Shown: positions 38,778 through 46,738 of the stretch, in pieces
How positions within the stretch are numbered: position 1 is the first letter of the stretch
Layout: each line of letters begins with the position of its first letter
Origin: DATBSL01 sp964561785
GTDB taxonomy: Bacteria; Acidobacteriota; Vicinamibacteria; Fen-336
DNA length: 64,000 nucleotides
NCBI GenBank assembly: GCA_964561785.1
Contig: CAZLRF010000022.1
Span: 16,393-80,392 of the forward strand
Reading direction: 5' to 3'
Notes under the pieces: model-generated
Told to the model about the DNA's origin: nothing
The model's database searches: none
What the model saw: only the letters and a program-made list of their open reading frames with translations
Program-made: the position numbers and the translations under genes

Positions 38778-39779
38778 ATGGTGTCCCGACCCCGAATCCT
38801 CTCCGGAATGCGCCCGACGGGCGCCCTCCACCTCGGCAACTACATGGGGGCCCTCGAGAACTGGGTAGGCCTCCAGGACCGATACGAGTGCTTCTTCTCG
38901 ATCGTCGACTGGCACTCGCTCACCACGGACTACGCCGACCCGTCGGGGATCCGCGAGAACGTGATCGAGGTCGCGACGGACTGGCTGGCGGCGGGGATCG
39001 ACCCCGCCCGCTCGACCGTCTTCATCCAGAGCCTGGTCCCGCAGCACGCGGAGCTGCACCTGCTGCTCTCGATGATCGTGCCCGTGCCGTGGCTCGAGCG
39101 GGTGCCGACCTACAAGGAGCAGCAGCAGAACCTCCGGGAGAAGGACCTCTCGACCTACGGCTTTCTCGGCTACCCGCTGCTGCAGACCGCCGACATCATC
39201 ATCTACAAGGCCGACGCGGTGCCGGTGGGGGAGGACCAGGCCCCCCACATCGAGGTCGCTCGCGAGATCGTCCGCCGCTTCAACAACCTCTACGGCGAGG
39301 TGTTCCCCGAGCCGCAGACGCTCTTGACCGAGTCGAAGCGCATTCCCGGCACCGACGGGCGGAAGATGTCGAAGTCGTACCAGAACGCGATCGACCTCAA
39401 GGACGACCCGCAGACGCTCCGGCAGAAGCTGCGGCCGATGGTCACCGACCCTGCCCGCAAGCGGCGCACCGACCCCGGCGACCCCGACGTGTGTCCCGTG
39501 TTCGACCTGCACCGCGCGTTCTCCCCGGCCGCGACCCGGGAGTGGGCGGCCGCCGGCTGCCGCGCGGCCTCGATCGGCTGCCTCGACTGCAAGGCGAGGC
39601 TGGGCGATCACATGCTCGAGCGCCTGGCCGCCGTCCACGAGCGGCGCCCGGAGTTCGCACGTCGCCCCGACACCGTCTGGGACGTCCTCATCGAGGGCTC
39701 GAAGAGGGCCCGCGAGGTGGCCGAGGCCACCATGGAGGACGTCCGCGCCGCGATGAAGATCCGCTACACGAGGCCGTGA
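38778..39779 (+). CDS. trpS: Tryptophanyl-tRNA synthetase with iron-sulfur-type cysteines
   Basis: 333 residues, usual TrpRS length. Class I motifs TGALHLGNY (14-22, the HIGH equivalent) and KMSKS (196-200). The C-terminal half carries C239-x21-C261-x6-C268-x2-C271, nearly the same spacing as the [4Fe-4S] site of Thermotoga maritima TrpRS (C-x22-C-x6-C-x2-C). It charges tRNA-Trp in the cytosol. The stop overlaps the scpA start (GTGA), making trpS the head of a run of housekeeping genes to 44605. Confidence 0.96.
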   Translation: MVSRPRILSGMRPTGALHLGNYMGALENWVGLQDRYECFFSIVDWHSLTTDYADPSGIRENVIEVATDWLAAGIDPARSTVFIQSLVPQHAELHLLLSMIVPVPWLERVPTYKEQQQNLREKDLSTYGFLGYPLLQTADIIIYKADAVPVGEDQAPHIEVAREIVRRFNNLYGEVFPEPQTLLTESKRIPGTDGRKMSKSYQNAIDLKDDPQTLRQKLRPMVTDPARKRRTDPGDPDVCPVFDLHRAFSPAATREWAAAGCRAASIGCLDCKARLGDHMLERLAAVHERRPEFARRPDTVWDVLIEGSKRAREVAEATMEDVRAAMKIRYTRP

Positions 39780-40630
39780 GCGAAGAGAACGACACGCCGG
39801 CGGACCCGTCCGCCGCCGCCCACCCGCCCCCCGAGCGTGTGAGCGTGCCCGAGGGGATGGAGTCGGTGCTCCCCGAGGACGCGCCGAGGATCCAGCTCCC
39901 CGAGTTCGAGGGGCCCCTCGACCTCCTCCTCTACCTCATCAAGCGCGAGAGAATCGACATCCACGACATCCCGATCGCTCCGATCACGCGCCGGTACATG
40001 GAGTACCTGGACGTGATGCGGGAGCTGAACCTCGACGTGGCCGGCGAGTTCCTGGTCATGGCGGCGACCCTCATCCACATCAAGTCGAAGATGCTGGTCC
40101 CGATCGAGCCCACCGAGGCGGAGGGGGACGAGGAGCACGTGGACCCGCGCGAGGAGCTCGTGCAGCGGCTGCTCGAGTTCCAGCGCTACAAGGAGGCGGC
40201 GGGCATCCTGCACCAACAGGCCCAGATCCGCGCCGCGACCTGGACGCGCCCCGACACCGTCGTCCCCGCCTTCGACGACGCGGGCGAGGAGATGCTGGAG
40301 GCGGGCCTCTACGACCTCATCGCCGCGTTCAAGGAGCTGCTGGAGCGGCGCAAGACGCTCCTCGCCCACGAGGTCGAGAGCGATGGCCCGCCGGTCGAGC
40401 AGCGGATGGAGGAGCTGCTGGGTATGATCGCGGAGGGGACGTCGCTCGAGTTCCTGGAGCTGTTCGCGTCCCTCGAGACCAAGGCGGAGATGATCGTGAC
40501 GTTCCTGGCCCTGCTGGAGCTCGTCCGGCTCAAGCGCGTGCGGGTGTACCAGCGCGGGATGTTCGGGCCGATCCGGGTGTTCCGGCCGGTGGGACCCCCC
40601 GCGGAGGGGGCGCCGGTCCCGGCCCCGTAG
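39776..40630 (+). CDS. scpA: Segregation and condensation protein A
   Basis: 284 residues. The kleisin core is clear: FEGPLDLLLYLIKRERIDIH, ELNLDVAGEFLVMAATLIHI, KSKMLVPIEP, and the C-terminal winged helix FLALLELVRLKRVRVYQRG. ScpA bridges the SMC heads and binds ScpB to compact and separate chromosomes. An extra acidic/Pro-rich N-terminal stretch of about 40 residues precedes the core; a later start at the ATG near 39858 would remove part of it. scpB follows after 15 bases. Confidence 0.95.
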   Translation: MSEENDTPADPSAAAHPPPERVSVPEGMESVLPEDAPRIQLPEFEGPLDLLLYLIKRERIDIHDIPIAPITRRYMEYLDVMRELNLDVAGEFLVMAATLIHIKSKMLVPIEPTEAEGDEEHVDPREELVQRLLEFQRYKEAAGILHQQAQIRAATWTRPDTVVPAFDDAGEEMLEAGLYDLIAAFKELLERRKTLLAHEVESDGPPVEQRMEELLGMIAEGTSLEFLELFASLETKAEMIVTFLALLELVRLKRVRVYQRGMFGPIRVFRPVGPPAEGAPVPAP

Positions 40631-40645
40631 CGAGGAGAGCGAGCG

Positions 40646-41605
40646 TTGGACGAGAACGAGAAGCACGAGCCGCCGGGGGACGAGGAGCCGCAGGGCGGCG
40701 CGCCCGCGGGGGAGCCCCGGCCGTCGGCCCTCGAGGCGTACGTCCCGGGCCCGCCCGTGAGCGAGCCCGACGACGTCGGCGTCGTGCCCGCGGTCGAGGG
40801 CGCTTCCGAGCCGGAGGAGGGGAGCGTCCTGCCCCCCGCCCAGGTCCGGGCCATCCTGGAGGCGCTCATCTTCGCCTCCCCGCAGCCCATCACCCCGAAG
40901 GAGATCGCCCGCGTCCTGCAGGGCGTGCCGCGCGAGGACTGGGAGCGCGAGCTGGCCGGGCTGCGCTCCGACTACGCGCGCGACGAGCGGGGGCTGCAGG
41001 TCGTCGAGATCGCGGGCGGCCTGCAGATCACCACGCGGCCCGAGTACAACGACTGGGTCCGCGAGCTGCTCGACCCCCGCACCCCCACCCGCCTCTCGAT
41101 CCAGGCCCTCGAGACCCTCGCCGTCATCGCCTACAAGCAGCCGGTCACGCTGCCCGAGATCATCGAGCTGCGCGGCGTGAAGTCGGGGGGCGTCGTGAAG
41201 ACGCTGCTCGAGAAGCGCCTCATCCGGATCATGGGGCGCAAGGAGGTGGTGGGCCGGCCGATCCTCTACGGCACCACCAAGCAGTTCCTGCTCCACTTCG
41301 GCCTCAAGGGCCTCGACGACCTCCCGAAGATCGAGGAGTTCGCCGAGGTGCTCGGGGAGGAGGTCGACGTGGCCGGCCTCAAGCGGGCGATCGAGTCGCC
41401 GCTGCCGGTGCAGGTGGGCCTCTCCGACCCCGAGGGTGAGCAGATCCCGCTCTTCGAGCCGCCGCCGGCGGAGGGCGGGAACGCGGAGACCGGCGGCGAC
41501 GAGGCGACCGCGGACGACGACCGGGAGGGCGATGCCGCCACGGCCGAGGAGCCGGGGGCCCGGGACGACGAGGCCGGAGGAGACAAGGACCCCGAGACGG
41601 CCTGA
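40646..41605 (+). CDS. scpB: Segregation and condensation protein B
   Basis: 319 residues from a TTG behind GCGAGGAG. Two winged-helix units lie at about 65-240 (VRAILEALIFASPQPITPKE, TLAVIAYKQPVTLPEIIELR, GRPILYGTTKQFLLHFGLKG). Long acidic tails flank the core at both ends (about 60 and 70 residues), making it larger than the common ScpB of near 200 residues. ScpB dimers bind ScpA and open or close the SMC ring. It is co-transcribed with scpA and rluB. Confidence 0.95.
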   Translation: MDENEKHEPPGDEEPQGGAPAGEPRPSALEAYVPGPPVSEPDDVGVVPAVEGASEPEEGSVLPPAQVRAILEALIFASPQPITPKEIARVLQGVPREDWERELAGLRSDYARDERGLQVVEIAGGLQITTRPEYNDWVRELLDPRTPTRLSIQALETLAVIAYKQPVTLPEIIELRGVKSGGVVKTLLEKRLIRIMGRKEVVGRPILYGTTKQFLLHFGLKGLDDLPKIEEFAEVLGEEVDVAGLKRAIESPLPVQVGLSDPEGEQIPLFEPPPAEGGNAETGGDEATADDDREGDAATAEEPGARDDEAGGDKDPETA

Positions 41606-41619
41606 GATAAGATCCCTCC

Positions 41620-42492
41620 GTGCAGGAGCGGCTCCAGAAGATCCTCGCCCGCGCCGGCTTCGCGTCCCGCCGCGGCGCCGAGCAGCTCATGCTCGAGGGC
41701 AGGGTCACGCTGAACGGCGAGCCGGTCCGCGAGCTGGGCACGAAGGCCGACCTCGCCTCGGACGACGTGCGCGTCGACGGGGTGCGAGTGAAGGCGCCGA
41801 GGGCCCCCGTCTACCTCGTGCTCAACAAGCCCCGCGGCTACGTCACGACCCGCAGCGACCCCGAGAGGCGTCCCACCGTGATGGACCTCGTGCCCGCGGT
41901 GGCCGGCCTGTTCCCGGTGGGGCGGCTCGACGTCACGACCGAGGGCCTGATCCTCCTGACCAACGACGGCGCCTTCGCCGAGCGCGTGTCGCACCCCCGG
42001 TACGAGGTCCCGCGCGTCTATCACGCCAAGGTGCACCGCGTGCCCGATGCGGAGACGCTCGGCCGCCTGCGCCGCGGCGTGCGGGTCGAGGGCGACTTCA
42101 TGGCCGTCGACCGGGCGCGGGTCATCGAGGCCGACAACAACGCCTGGGTGGAGGTGGCCCTCCACGAGGGCAAGACCCACGAGGTCAAGCGGCTGCTGGA
42201 GGCGGTGGGCCATCCCGTGTCCAAGCTCAAGCGCGTGGCCTTCGGGCCGGTCACGACGCGGGGCCTCGAGCCGGGCCAGTTCCGGTCCCTGACCCCCGAG
42301 GAGGTGGCGGGCCTCCTGCGCGGGGAGGGGGCGCGGGTGAAGGCGACGCGGCACGCGCCACGCCGGCGGCCCAAGCCACCCGCTCGTCCCGGCGGAGCCG
42401 GGGCTCGTCCCCGCGAAGCCGGGGCTCGTCCCGCGCAGCGCCCGCGGCGCGAGGCGCAGGGCGGCGCGGGCCCGCGAGGAGGTCGCCGATGA
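41620..42492 (+). CDS. rluB: 23S rRNA pseudouridine synthase (RluB family)
   Basis: 290 residues, GTG start. S4 RNA-binding domain at 1-60 (RLQKILARAGFASRRGAEQL), then the synthase with catalytic Asp in PVGRLDVTTEGLILLTND, the usual RluB/RsuA signature. It changes uridine to pseudouridine in helix 93 of 23S rRNA in E. coli RluB; RsuA-like 16S specificity cannot be excluded. A basic Arg/Pro/Gly tail of about 50 residues (from 245) contains seven-residue repeats encoded by 42381-42440. scpA-scpB-rluB is a common gene order. ATGA overlap with hisC. Confidence 0.93.
   Translation: MQERLQKILARAGFASRRGAEQLMLEGRVTLNGEPVRELGTKADLASDDVRVDGVRVKAPRAPVYLVLNKPRGYVTTRSDPERRPTVMDLVPAVAGLFPVGRLDVTTEGLILLTNDGAFAERVSHPRYEVPRVYHAKVHRVPDAETLGRLRRGVRVEGDFMAVDRARVIEADNNAWVEVALHEGKTHEVKRLLEAVGHPVSKLKRVAFGPVTTRGLEPGQFRSLTPEEVAGLLRGEGARVKATRHAPRRRPKPPARPGGAGARPREAGARPAQRPRREAQGGAGPRGGRR
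42381..42440 (+). repeat. 21-bp tandem repeat in the tail of rluB
   Basis: Two full units and one partial unit of about 21 bases (42381-42401, 42402-42422, 42423-42440), each containing GCTCGTCCC, keep frame and encode GGAGARP / REAGARP / AQ-type heptads in the basic tail. Unit number could vary between strains without breaking the gene. Confidence 0.7.
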
Positions 42493-43607
42493 ACGCCACG
42501 AAGCCGGCCTGGTTCGTCTTCCCGCCCCACCTCGAGGGCCTCGACCGCTTCGAGCCGGGCAAGCCGATCGGCGAGGTGCAGCGCGAGCTCGGGCTCGAGT
42601 CCGTCGTCAAGCTCGCCTCGAACGAGAACCCCCTCGGGCCGTCGCCTCGCGCCGTGGAGGCGGCGCGGGCCGCGATCGCCGAGGTCAACCGCTACCCGGA
42701 CCCGCAGGCCACCGAGCTGCGCGCGGCGATCGCGCGCCACGTCGGGATGCCCGTGTCCCACGTCCTGGCCGGCAACGGGTCGGTCGAGATCCTCGACCTC
42801 GTGGCCCGCGCCTTCCTCGGGCCCGGGGACAACGCGGTCATCTCGGAGCACGCCTTCGTCCGCTTCCGGCAGATCGTGGCCGCCCACAACCACGGGGTCC
42901 GCCACGTGCCCATGCGCGAGTGGACGCACGACCTGCGCGCGATGGCGCAGGCGATCGACGCGCGCACGCGCCTCGTTTTCGTGGCCAACCCGAACAACCC
43001 CACCGGGACCTGGAACCGCCGCCGGGAGGTGGAGGCGCTCGTGGAGGCGATCCCCCCCGGCTGCCTGCTCGTCCTGGACGAAGCCTACTTCGAGTACGCC
43101 GACGACCCCGACTACCCGAACGGGATCGACCTCGTGCGGCGGGGCGCGCCCGTCCTCGTGACCCGCACGTTCTCGAAGGTCTACGGCCTCGGCGGCCTGC
43201 GCGCGGGCTACGCGGTGGCCGCGCCCGAGGTGCTCGACGCCGTCCTCGTCATCCGTGAGGCGTTCGGGACGAACGCGGTCGCCCAGGCCGCGGCCACGGC
43301 GGCGCTCGGGGACGTGGAGTTCGTGCGCCGCTCGGTGGAGACGAACCGCGCGGAGAAGGCCCGCCTCCTCGCCGCGCTCGCCGGCCGCGGGTTCTTCGTG
43401 CTGCCGAGCCTCGCGAACTTCGTGACCTTCGACACCCGGGAGGAGGGCCGCGACGTCTTTCGCCGCCTCCTCGCCCGGGGCGTGATCGTCCGCCCCCTCG
43501 ACCCGTACGCGATGGGGACCTGGCTGCGGGTCTCGGTCGGGACGCCGCCGGAAAACGGCGCGTTCCTCGACGCCCTCGACGCCGTGCTCCCCGGGAGGAC
43601 GCCTTGA
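42489..43607 (+). CDS. hisC: Histidinol-phosphate aminotransferase
   Basis: 372 residues, ATGA overlap with rluB and GCGAGGAGG upstream. Fold type I PLP enzyme: KLASNENPLGPSPRA at 41-55, NPNNPTGT at 168-174, DEAY at 197-200, and PLP lysine K230 in TRTFSKVYGLGGLRAGY. It transfers the amino group from glutamate to imidazole acetol-phosphate in histidine synthesis; relatives may act on aromatic keto acids, and no other his gene is in the window. TTGA overlap joins it to cmk. Confidence 0.93.
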   Translation: MNATKPAWFVFPPHLEGLDRFEPGKPIGEVQRELGLESVVKLASNENPLGPSPRAVEAARAAIAEVNRYPDPQATELRAAIARHVGMPVSHVLAGNGSVEILDLVARAFLGPGDNAVISEHAFVRFRQIVAAHNHGVRHVPMREWTHDLRAMAQAIDARTRLVFVANPNNPTGTWNRRREVEALVEAIPPGCLLVLDEAYFEYADDPDYPNGIDLVRRGAPVLVTRTFSKVYGLGGLRAGYAVAAPEVLDAVLVIREAFGTNAVAQAAATAALGDVEFVRRSVETNRAEKARLLAALAGRGFFVLPSLANFVTFDTREEGRDVFRRLLARGVIVRPLDPYAMGTWLRVSVGTPPENGAFLDALDAVLPGRTP

Positions 43608-44605
43608 GACCCAAAGGCCTCGTCGTCGCGATCGACGGCCCCTCCGGGGCCGGCAAGTCCACCGCCGGGCGCGCCCTCGCCGCCCAGCTCGGCTACACCT
43701 ACATCGACACCGGCGCCATGTACCGAGCGGCGGCGCTCAAGGCCAGCCGCTCCGGGGTGTCCCTCGACTCGGAGGAGGCCCTCGCCTCGCTCGTGCGCGC
43801 CGCGAGCATCCAGCTCACCGACGGCGGGCGGCGCGTCCTCCTCGACGGCCAGGACGTGACCGCGGACATCCGCTCCCGGGAGATCTCCCGCGCCTCCTCG
43901 CTCGTCTCCGTGCACCCCGGGGTGAGGGTCGAGATGGTGGCCCGGCAGCGGGAGATGGGCCGGGAGGGCGGGGTCGTCCTCGACGGGCGCGACATCGGGA
44001 CCGCCGTCTTTCCCGACGCGGAGGTGAAGTTCTTCCTCGACGCGAACCACGCCGAGCGCGCCCAGCGGCGGCTCGGCGAGCTGCGCGCGGCGGGGGCCGA
44101 CGTCTCGTTCGACGCGGTCGAGCAGGAGGTCCGCGAGCGGGACTACACCGACTCGCACCGGCGGGAGTCGCCCCTCGTCCGCGCGTGGGACGCGCTCACC
44201 CTCGACACCACACGGCTCTCCCCCGAGGAGGTCGTGGAGCGGATGCTGGCCGCGGTGAGGGCCCGCGAGGGACGGCCGGTCGACCTCGGCCGCCTCGCCG
44301 AGGCCCACCGCGGCTCGTCGCGGCGCTACCTCGAGGCCCTGCGCACGAGCGGCCTGAGCGTCGGGCTCTACCGGCTCTCCCGGGGCCAGGAGGACGAGCA
44401 GAAGCCCCACTTCGAGGAGGAGGTCTACCTCGTCCTCGAGGGGCGAGGGCGCTTCCGCATGGGGGACGAGGACTTCGCGGTGTCCCCCGGGTCGCTCTTC
44501 GACGTGCCGGCCCGCGTCGAGCACCGCTTCCACTCGGTGAGCGAGGACCTGCTCATCCTCGCCTTCTTCGCGCCCGCGGAGGGGACGGCCGCCGCCGAAG
44601 GGTAG
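43604..44605 (+). CDS. cmk: Cytidylate kinase fused to a C-terminal cupin domain
   Basis: 333 residues from a TTG overlapping the hisC stop, behind GGGAGG. Residues 5-222 are a complete CMP kinase: P-loop GPSGAGKST (12-20), YIDTGAMYRA (33-42), GRDIGTAVFPDA (128-139), RRESPLVRA. E. coli Cmk ends near this point. Residues about 235-325 then form a cupin barrel: KPHFEEEVYLVLEGRG (His269, Glu272/273) and PGSLFDVPARVEHRF (His307). The kinase phosphorylates CMP and dCMP for nucleotide and DNA synthesis. The cupin may bind a metal or small ligand and regulate it. One uninterrupted frame encodes both. Confidence 0.92.
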   Translation: MRPKGLVVAIDGPSGAGKSTAGRALAAQLGYTYIDTGAMYRAAALKASRSGVSLDSEEALASLVRAASIQLTDGGRRVLLDGQDVTADIRSREISRASSLVSVHPGVRVEMVARQREMGREGGVVLDGRDIGTAVFPDAEVKFFLDANHAERAQRRLGELRAAGADVSFDAVEQEVRERDYTDSHRRESPLVRAWDALTLDTTRLSPEEVVERMLAAVRAREGRPVDLGRLAEAHRGSSRRYLEALRTSGLSVGLYRLSRGQEDEQKPHFEEEVYLVLEGRGRFRMGDEDFAVSPGSLFDVPARVEHRFHSVSEDLLILAFFAPAEGTAAAEG

Positions 44606-44613
44606 CGCGCCGA

Positions 44614-45012
44614 TCAGGCCGGAAGCGGGGCGACCGTGTGTCCCGCCCGGGAGAGCGCGTCCTTCGCCCGGTCGAGGTCCCTCTCCTGCACGAGCAGGTA
44701 GTCGGTGTCGTAGGTCGACACGACGAAGATCGAGACCCCGGAGGAGGCGAGGGGTGAGGCGAGGCCGGCGAGGACGCCGGTCATCCCGAACCCGAGGGGC
44801 CCGCGGACGCGCAGGCAGCGCCAGCCGGGCTCGGAGCGCACGTCCGGCGGCACGCCCGCCTCGGGGCACACCACCGACAGCTCGGCCTCGGTCCGGGTCG
44901 CCGAGGAGAAGGCGCCGCAAAGCGCCCACCCGGGAACCTCCGCCGAGGCGTCGAGGCGGCAGACCGCGAAGCGGCCGTCGAGCAGGTCGAGGGTGAGCGC
45001 GCGCCTCTCCAT
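44614..45012 (-). CDS. ACT-domain protein (CASTOR-like)
   Basis: 132 residues. Two ACT-like halves: LTLDLLDGRFAVCRLDASAE with AELSVVCPEAGVPPDV, then GVLAGLASPLASSGVSIFVV and DTDYLLVQERDLDRAKDAL. This matches small bacterial proteins of the ACT_7/CASTOR type that bind amino acids. The ligand is not evident. It lies four bases downstream of the PilB-like gene on the same strand and may be co-transcribed, and is tail-to-tail with cmk. Confidence 0.85.
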   Translation of the reverse strand: MERRALTLDLLDGRFAVCRLDASAEVPGWALCGAFSSATRTEAELSVVCPEAGVPPDVRSEPGWRCLRVRGPLGFGMTGVLAGLASPLASSGVSIFVVSTYDTDYLLVQERDLDRAKDALSRAGHTVAPLPA

Positions 45013-45016
45013 CGTC

Positions 45017-46615
45017 CTAGAGCCGGAGCCTCGCGAACTCGTCGAACGTCGTGACCCCCTCCTTCACGAGGGCGAGGGCGCGCTCGCGGACCGAGATCAT
45101 GCCGGTCTCGATCGCCGCCGCCTCCACCTCGGCCGCCGGGCGGCCCGCCTCGAGCGCCGCGCGCACCTCGGGCGTGGCGGGGAGGGCCTCGAACACCGCC
45201 CGCCGGCCCCGGTAGCCCACGGTGTTGCAGCTCGGGCACCCCTTGCCCCGGAAGAACGCGAGGTTCTGGGCCTCGTCGCGGTCGATGCCGTGGGCGGCAA
45301 GGGTCTGGGCGGAGGGCGCCTCGGCGGTGACCCGGCAGATGCGGCAGATCGTGCGGACCAGCCTCTGGCCGAGGACGAGCCCGAGCGAGCCGGCCAGCAG
45401 CTGCGGCGGGACACCCAGATCGCGCAGCCCGACCAGCGCCCGCGCCGCGCTCGGGGCCGTCGCCTGGGCCACGACGAGGAGGCTCGAGGCGAGCTGGCTC
45501 GCGACGAGGGCCGTCCCGTGGTCGGGGAGCGCGGAGAGCATCAGCACGTCGGGGCGCACCGCGACCATCGCCCGCAGGGTCTCCTCGATCCGCGGCCCCC
45601 GCGGTCCGGCCTCCGCCTCGACCTGGCGCACGCCGTCCATCGTCCAGTGCACGGGCGACTCGATCGAGAGCACGTCCCGCTGGCCCTGGGCGAGGAAGCT
45701 CATGATCGCGTAGGACGTGGTGATGGCCCCGTTGTAGGGCGGGGAGGCGAGGAGCACGAGGCCGGTGCCGGAGCGGATCTCCTCGACGAGCCGCACCCGG
45801 TCCTCCAGCTCGAGGCCGAGCGTCGCGAAGTCCTTGATGAAGGTCGAGCGGTTGACGAGCTTGATCGTCGTCCCCACGCCCTGCGTGCCGGGCACGGTCT
45901 GCGCCACGAGGTCGAACTCGTCCTCCCCGAGCCGCGCGGTCGCGCGGCCCGACTGGGGCCGGCCGCGGCGCGCGGCGTCGAGGCCGAACATCGCGAAGAC
46001 CGCCCGCTCGAGCGGGGCCTCGAAGGACTTCGGGATGGACTCGACCCGGAAGGAGAACCCGTCGATCCGGTAGCGGACGGCCACGTGGTCGGCCTGCGGC
46101 TCGAGGCTGAGGTCGGAGGCCCGCTTGCGCGCCCCGAGAGCGAGCAGGTAGTCGAGGATCGAGTCCGGGTTACTGTTCTGCCAGTAGACGGCCGCCCCGT
46201 CCGCGCCGCCGGCGGTGTCGCTCAGCCGGTTGACCCCCTGCGAGCGCAGGGCGGCGTCCACGTCCTGCCGGTTCACGAAGCGCCGCGCGACCAGAACCTC
46301 CCCGAGCTTCGCCCCCGTGTCGCGCTGCTCGACGAGCGCCTCGAGCAGCTGCGGGGTGGTGATCTTCTTCATCCGGATGAGGATGTCGCCGAGGCGGTCC
46401 TGGCTCCGGCTGAGGGTCTGCAGCTCCTCGACGAGGACGGGGGGGGCGTGGCGCCAGAACTGCTGCTTGTACTCGGCGGTCGCGTCGCAGAAGCAGCGCA
46501 GGCAGAACGGGCAGAGCTTGGTCGGGTTCTTGGGGTCGTCCGAGCACCACACCGCCCCGACCGCGTCGAACTCGCCGAGGCAGTTCCAGCAGGTGACGAG
46601 GTAGCCCGCGCTCAC
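45017..46615 (-). CDS. PilB/GspE-like protein with lost Walker motifs and N-terminal zinc finger
   Basis: 532 residues. N-terminal Cys cluster (C9, C12, C24, C35, C38, C41, C43), then an MshEN-type domain (RLGDILIRMKKITTPQLLEA, 74-125) and the secretion-ATPase core. Walker A, expected as GPTGSGKTTTLY, reads ASPPYNGAITTSY (290-302), so the Lys is Ala297. Walker B, expected as GEIRD, reads SALPD (361-365), losing the Glu. The C-terminal metal Cys quartet of GspE proteins is kept (C424, C427, C460, C463). The fold seems retained but ATP hydrolysis is unlikely. It may regulate or cap a real PilB hexamer encoded elsewhere. No pil genes are adjacent. Confidence 0.88.
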   Translation of the reverse strand: MSAGYLVTCWNCLGEFDAVGAVWCSDDPKNPTKLCPFCLRCFCDATAEYKQQFWRHAPPVLVEELQTLSRSQDRLGDILIRMKKITTPQLLEALVEQRDTGAKLGEVLVARRFVNRQDVDAALRSQGVNRLSDTAGGADGAAVYWQNSNPDSILDYLLALGARKRASDLSLEPQADHVAVRYRIDGFSFRVESIPKSFEAPLERAVFAMFGLDAARRGRPQSGRATARLGEDEFDLVAQTVPGTQGVGTTIKLVNRSTFIKDFATLGLELEDRVRLVEEIRSGTGLVLLASPPYNGAITTSYAIMSFLAQGQRDVLSIESPVHWTMDGVRQVEAEAGPRGPRIEETLRAMVAVRPDVLMLSALPDHGTALVASQLASSLLVVAQATAPSAARALVGLRDLGVPPQLLAGSLGLVLGQRLVRTICRICRVTAEAPSAQTLAAHGIDRDEAQNLAFFRGKGCPSCNTVGYRGRRAVFEALPATPEVRAALEAGRPAAEVEAAAIETGMISVRERALALVKEGVTTFDEFARLRL

Positions 46616-46695
46616 GCTGCGAGGCTAGGCGCAAAACCCCCGGGAATCAAGGCGCGGGCGGGGCGCGCGCGGAGCGGGCGAAGCGCGGGCGATCG

Positions 46696-46723
46696 TTGAC
46701 CCTCTTCGCGCGCCTGTGATAGC
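46696..46723 (+). promoter_or_regulatory. Promoter of the gcv operon
   Basis: TTGACC (46696-46701), 16-base spacer, and TGTGATAGC with an extended TGn before GATAGC (46718-46723). Transcription would start near 46730, only about ten bases before the gcvT ATG. There is no room for a glycine riboswitch, and no ribosome site precedes the ATG. Confidence 0.55.
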
Positions 46724-46738
46724 GTGGCCTCTCGTCCG

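Noticed and set aside
46616..46738. Glycine riboswitch before gcvT
   Set aside because: The predicted transcription start leaves only about ten bases of leader.
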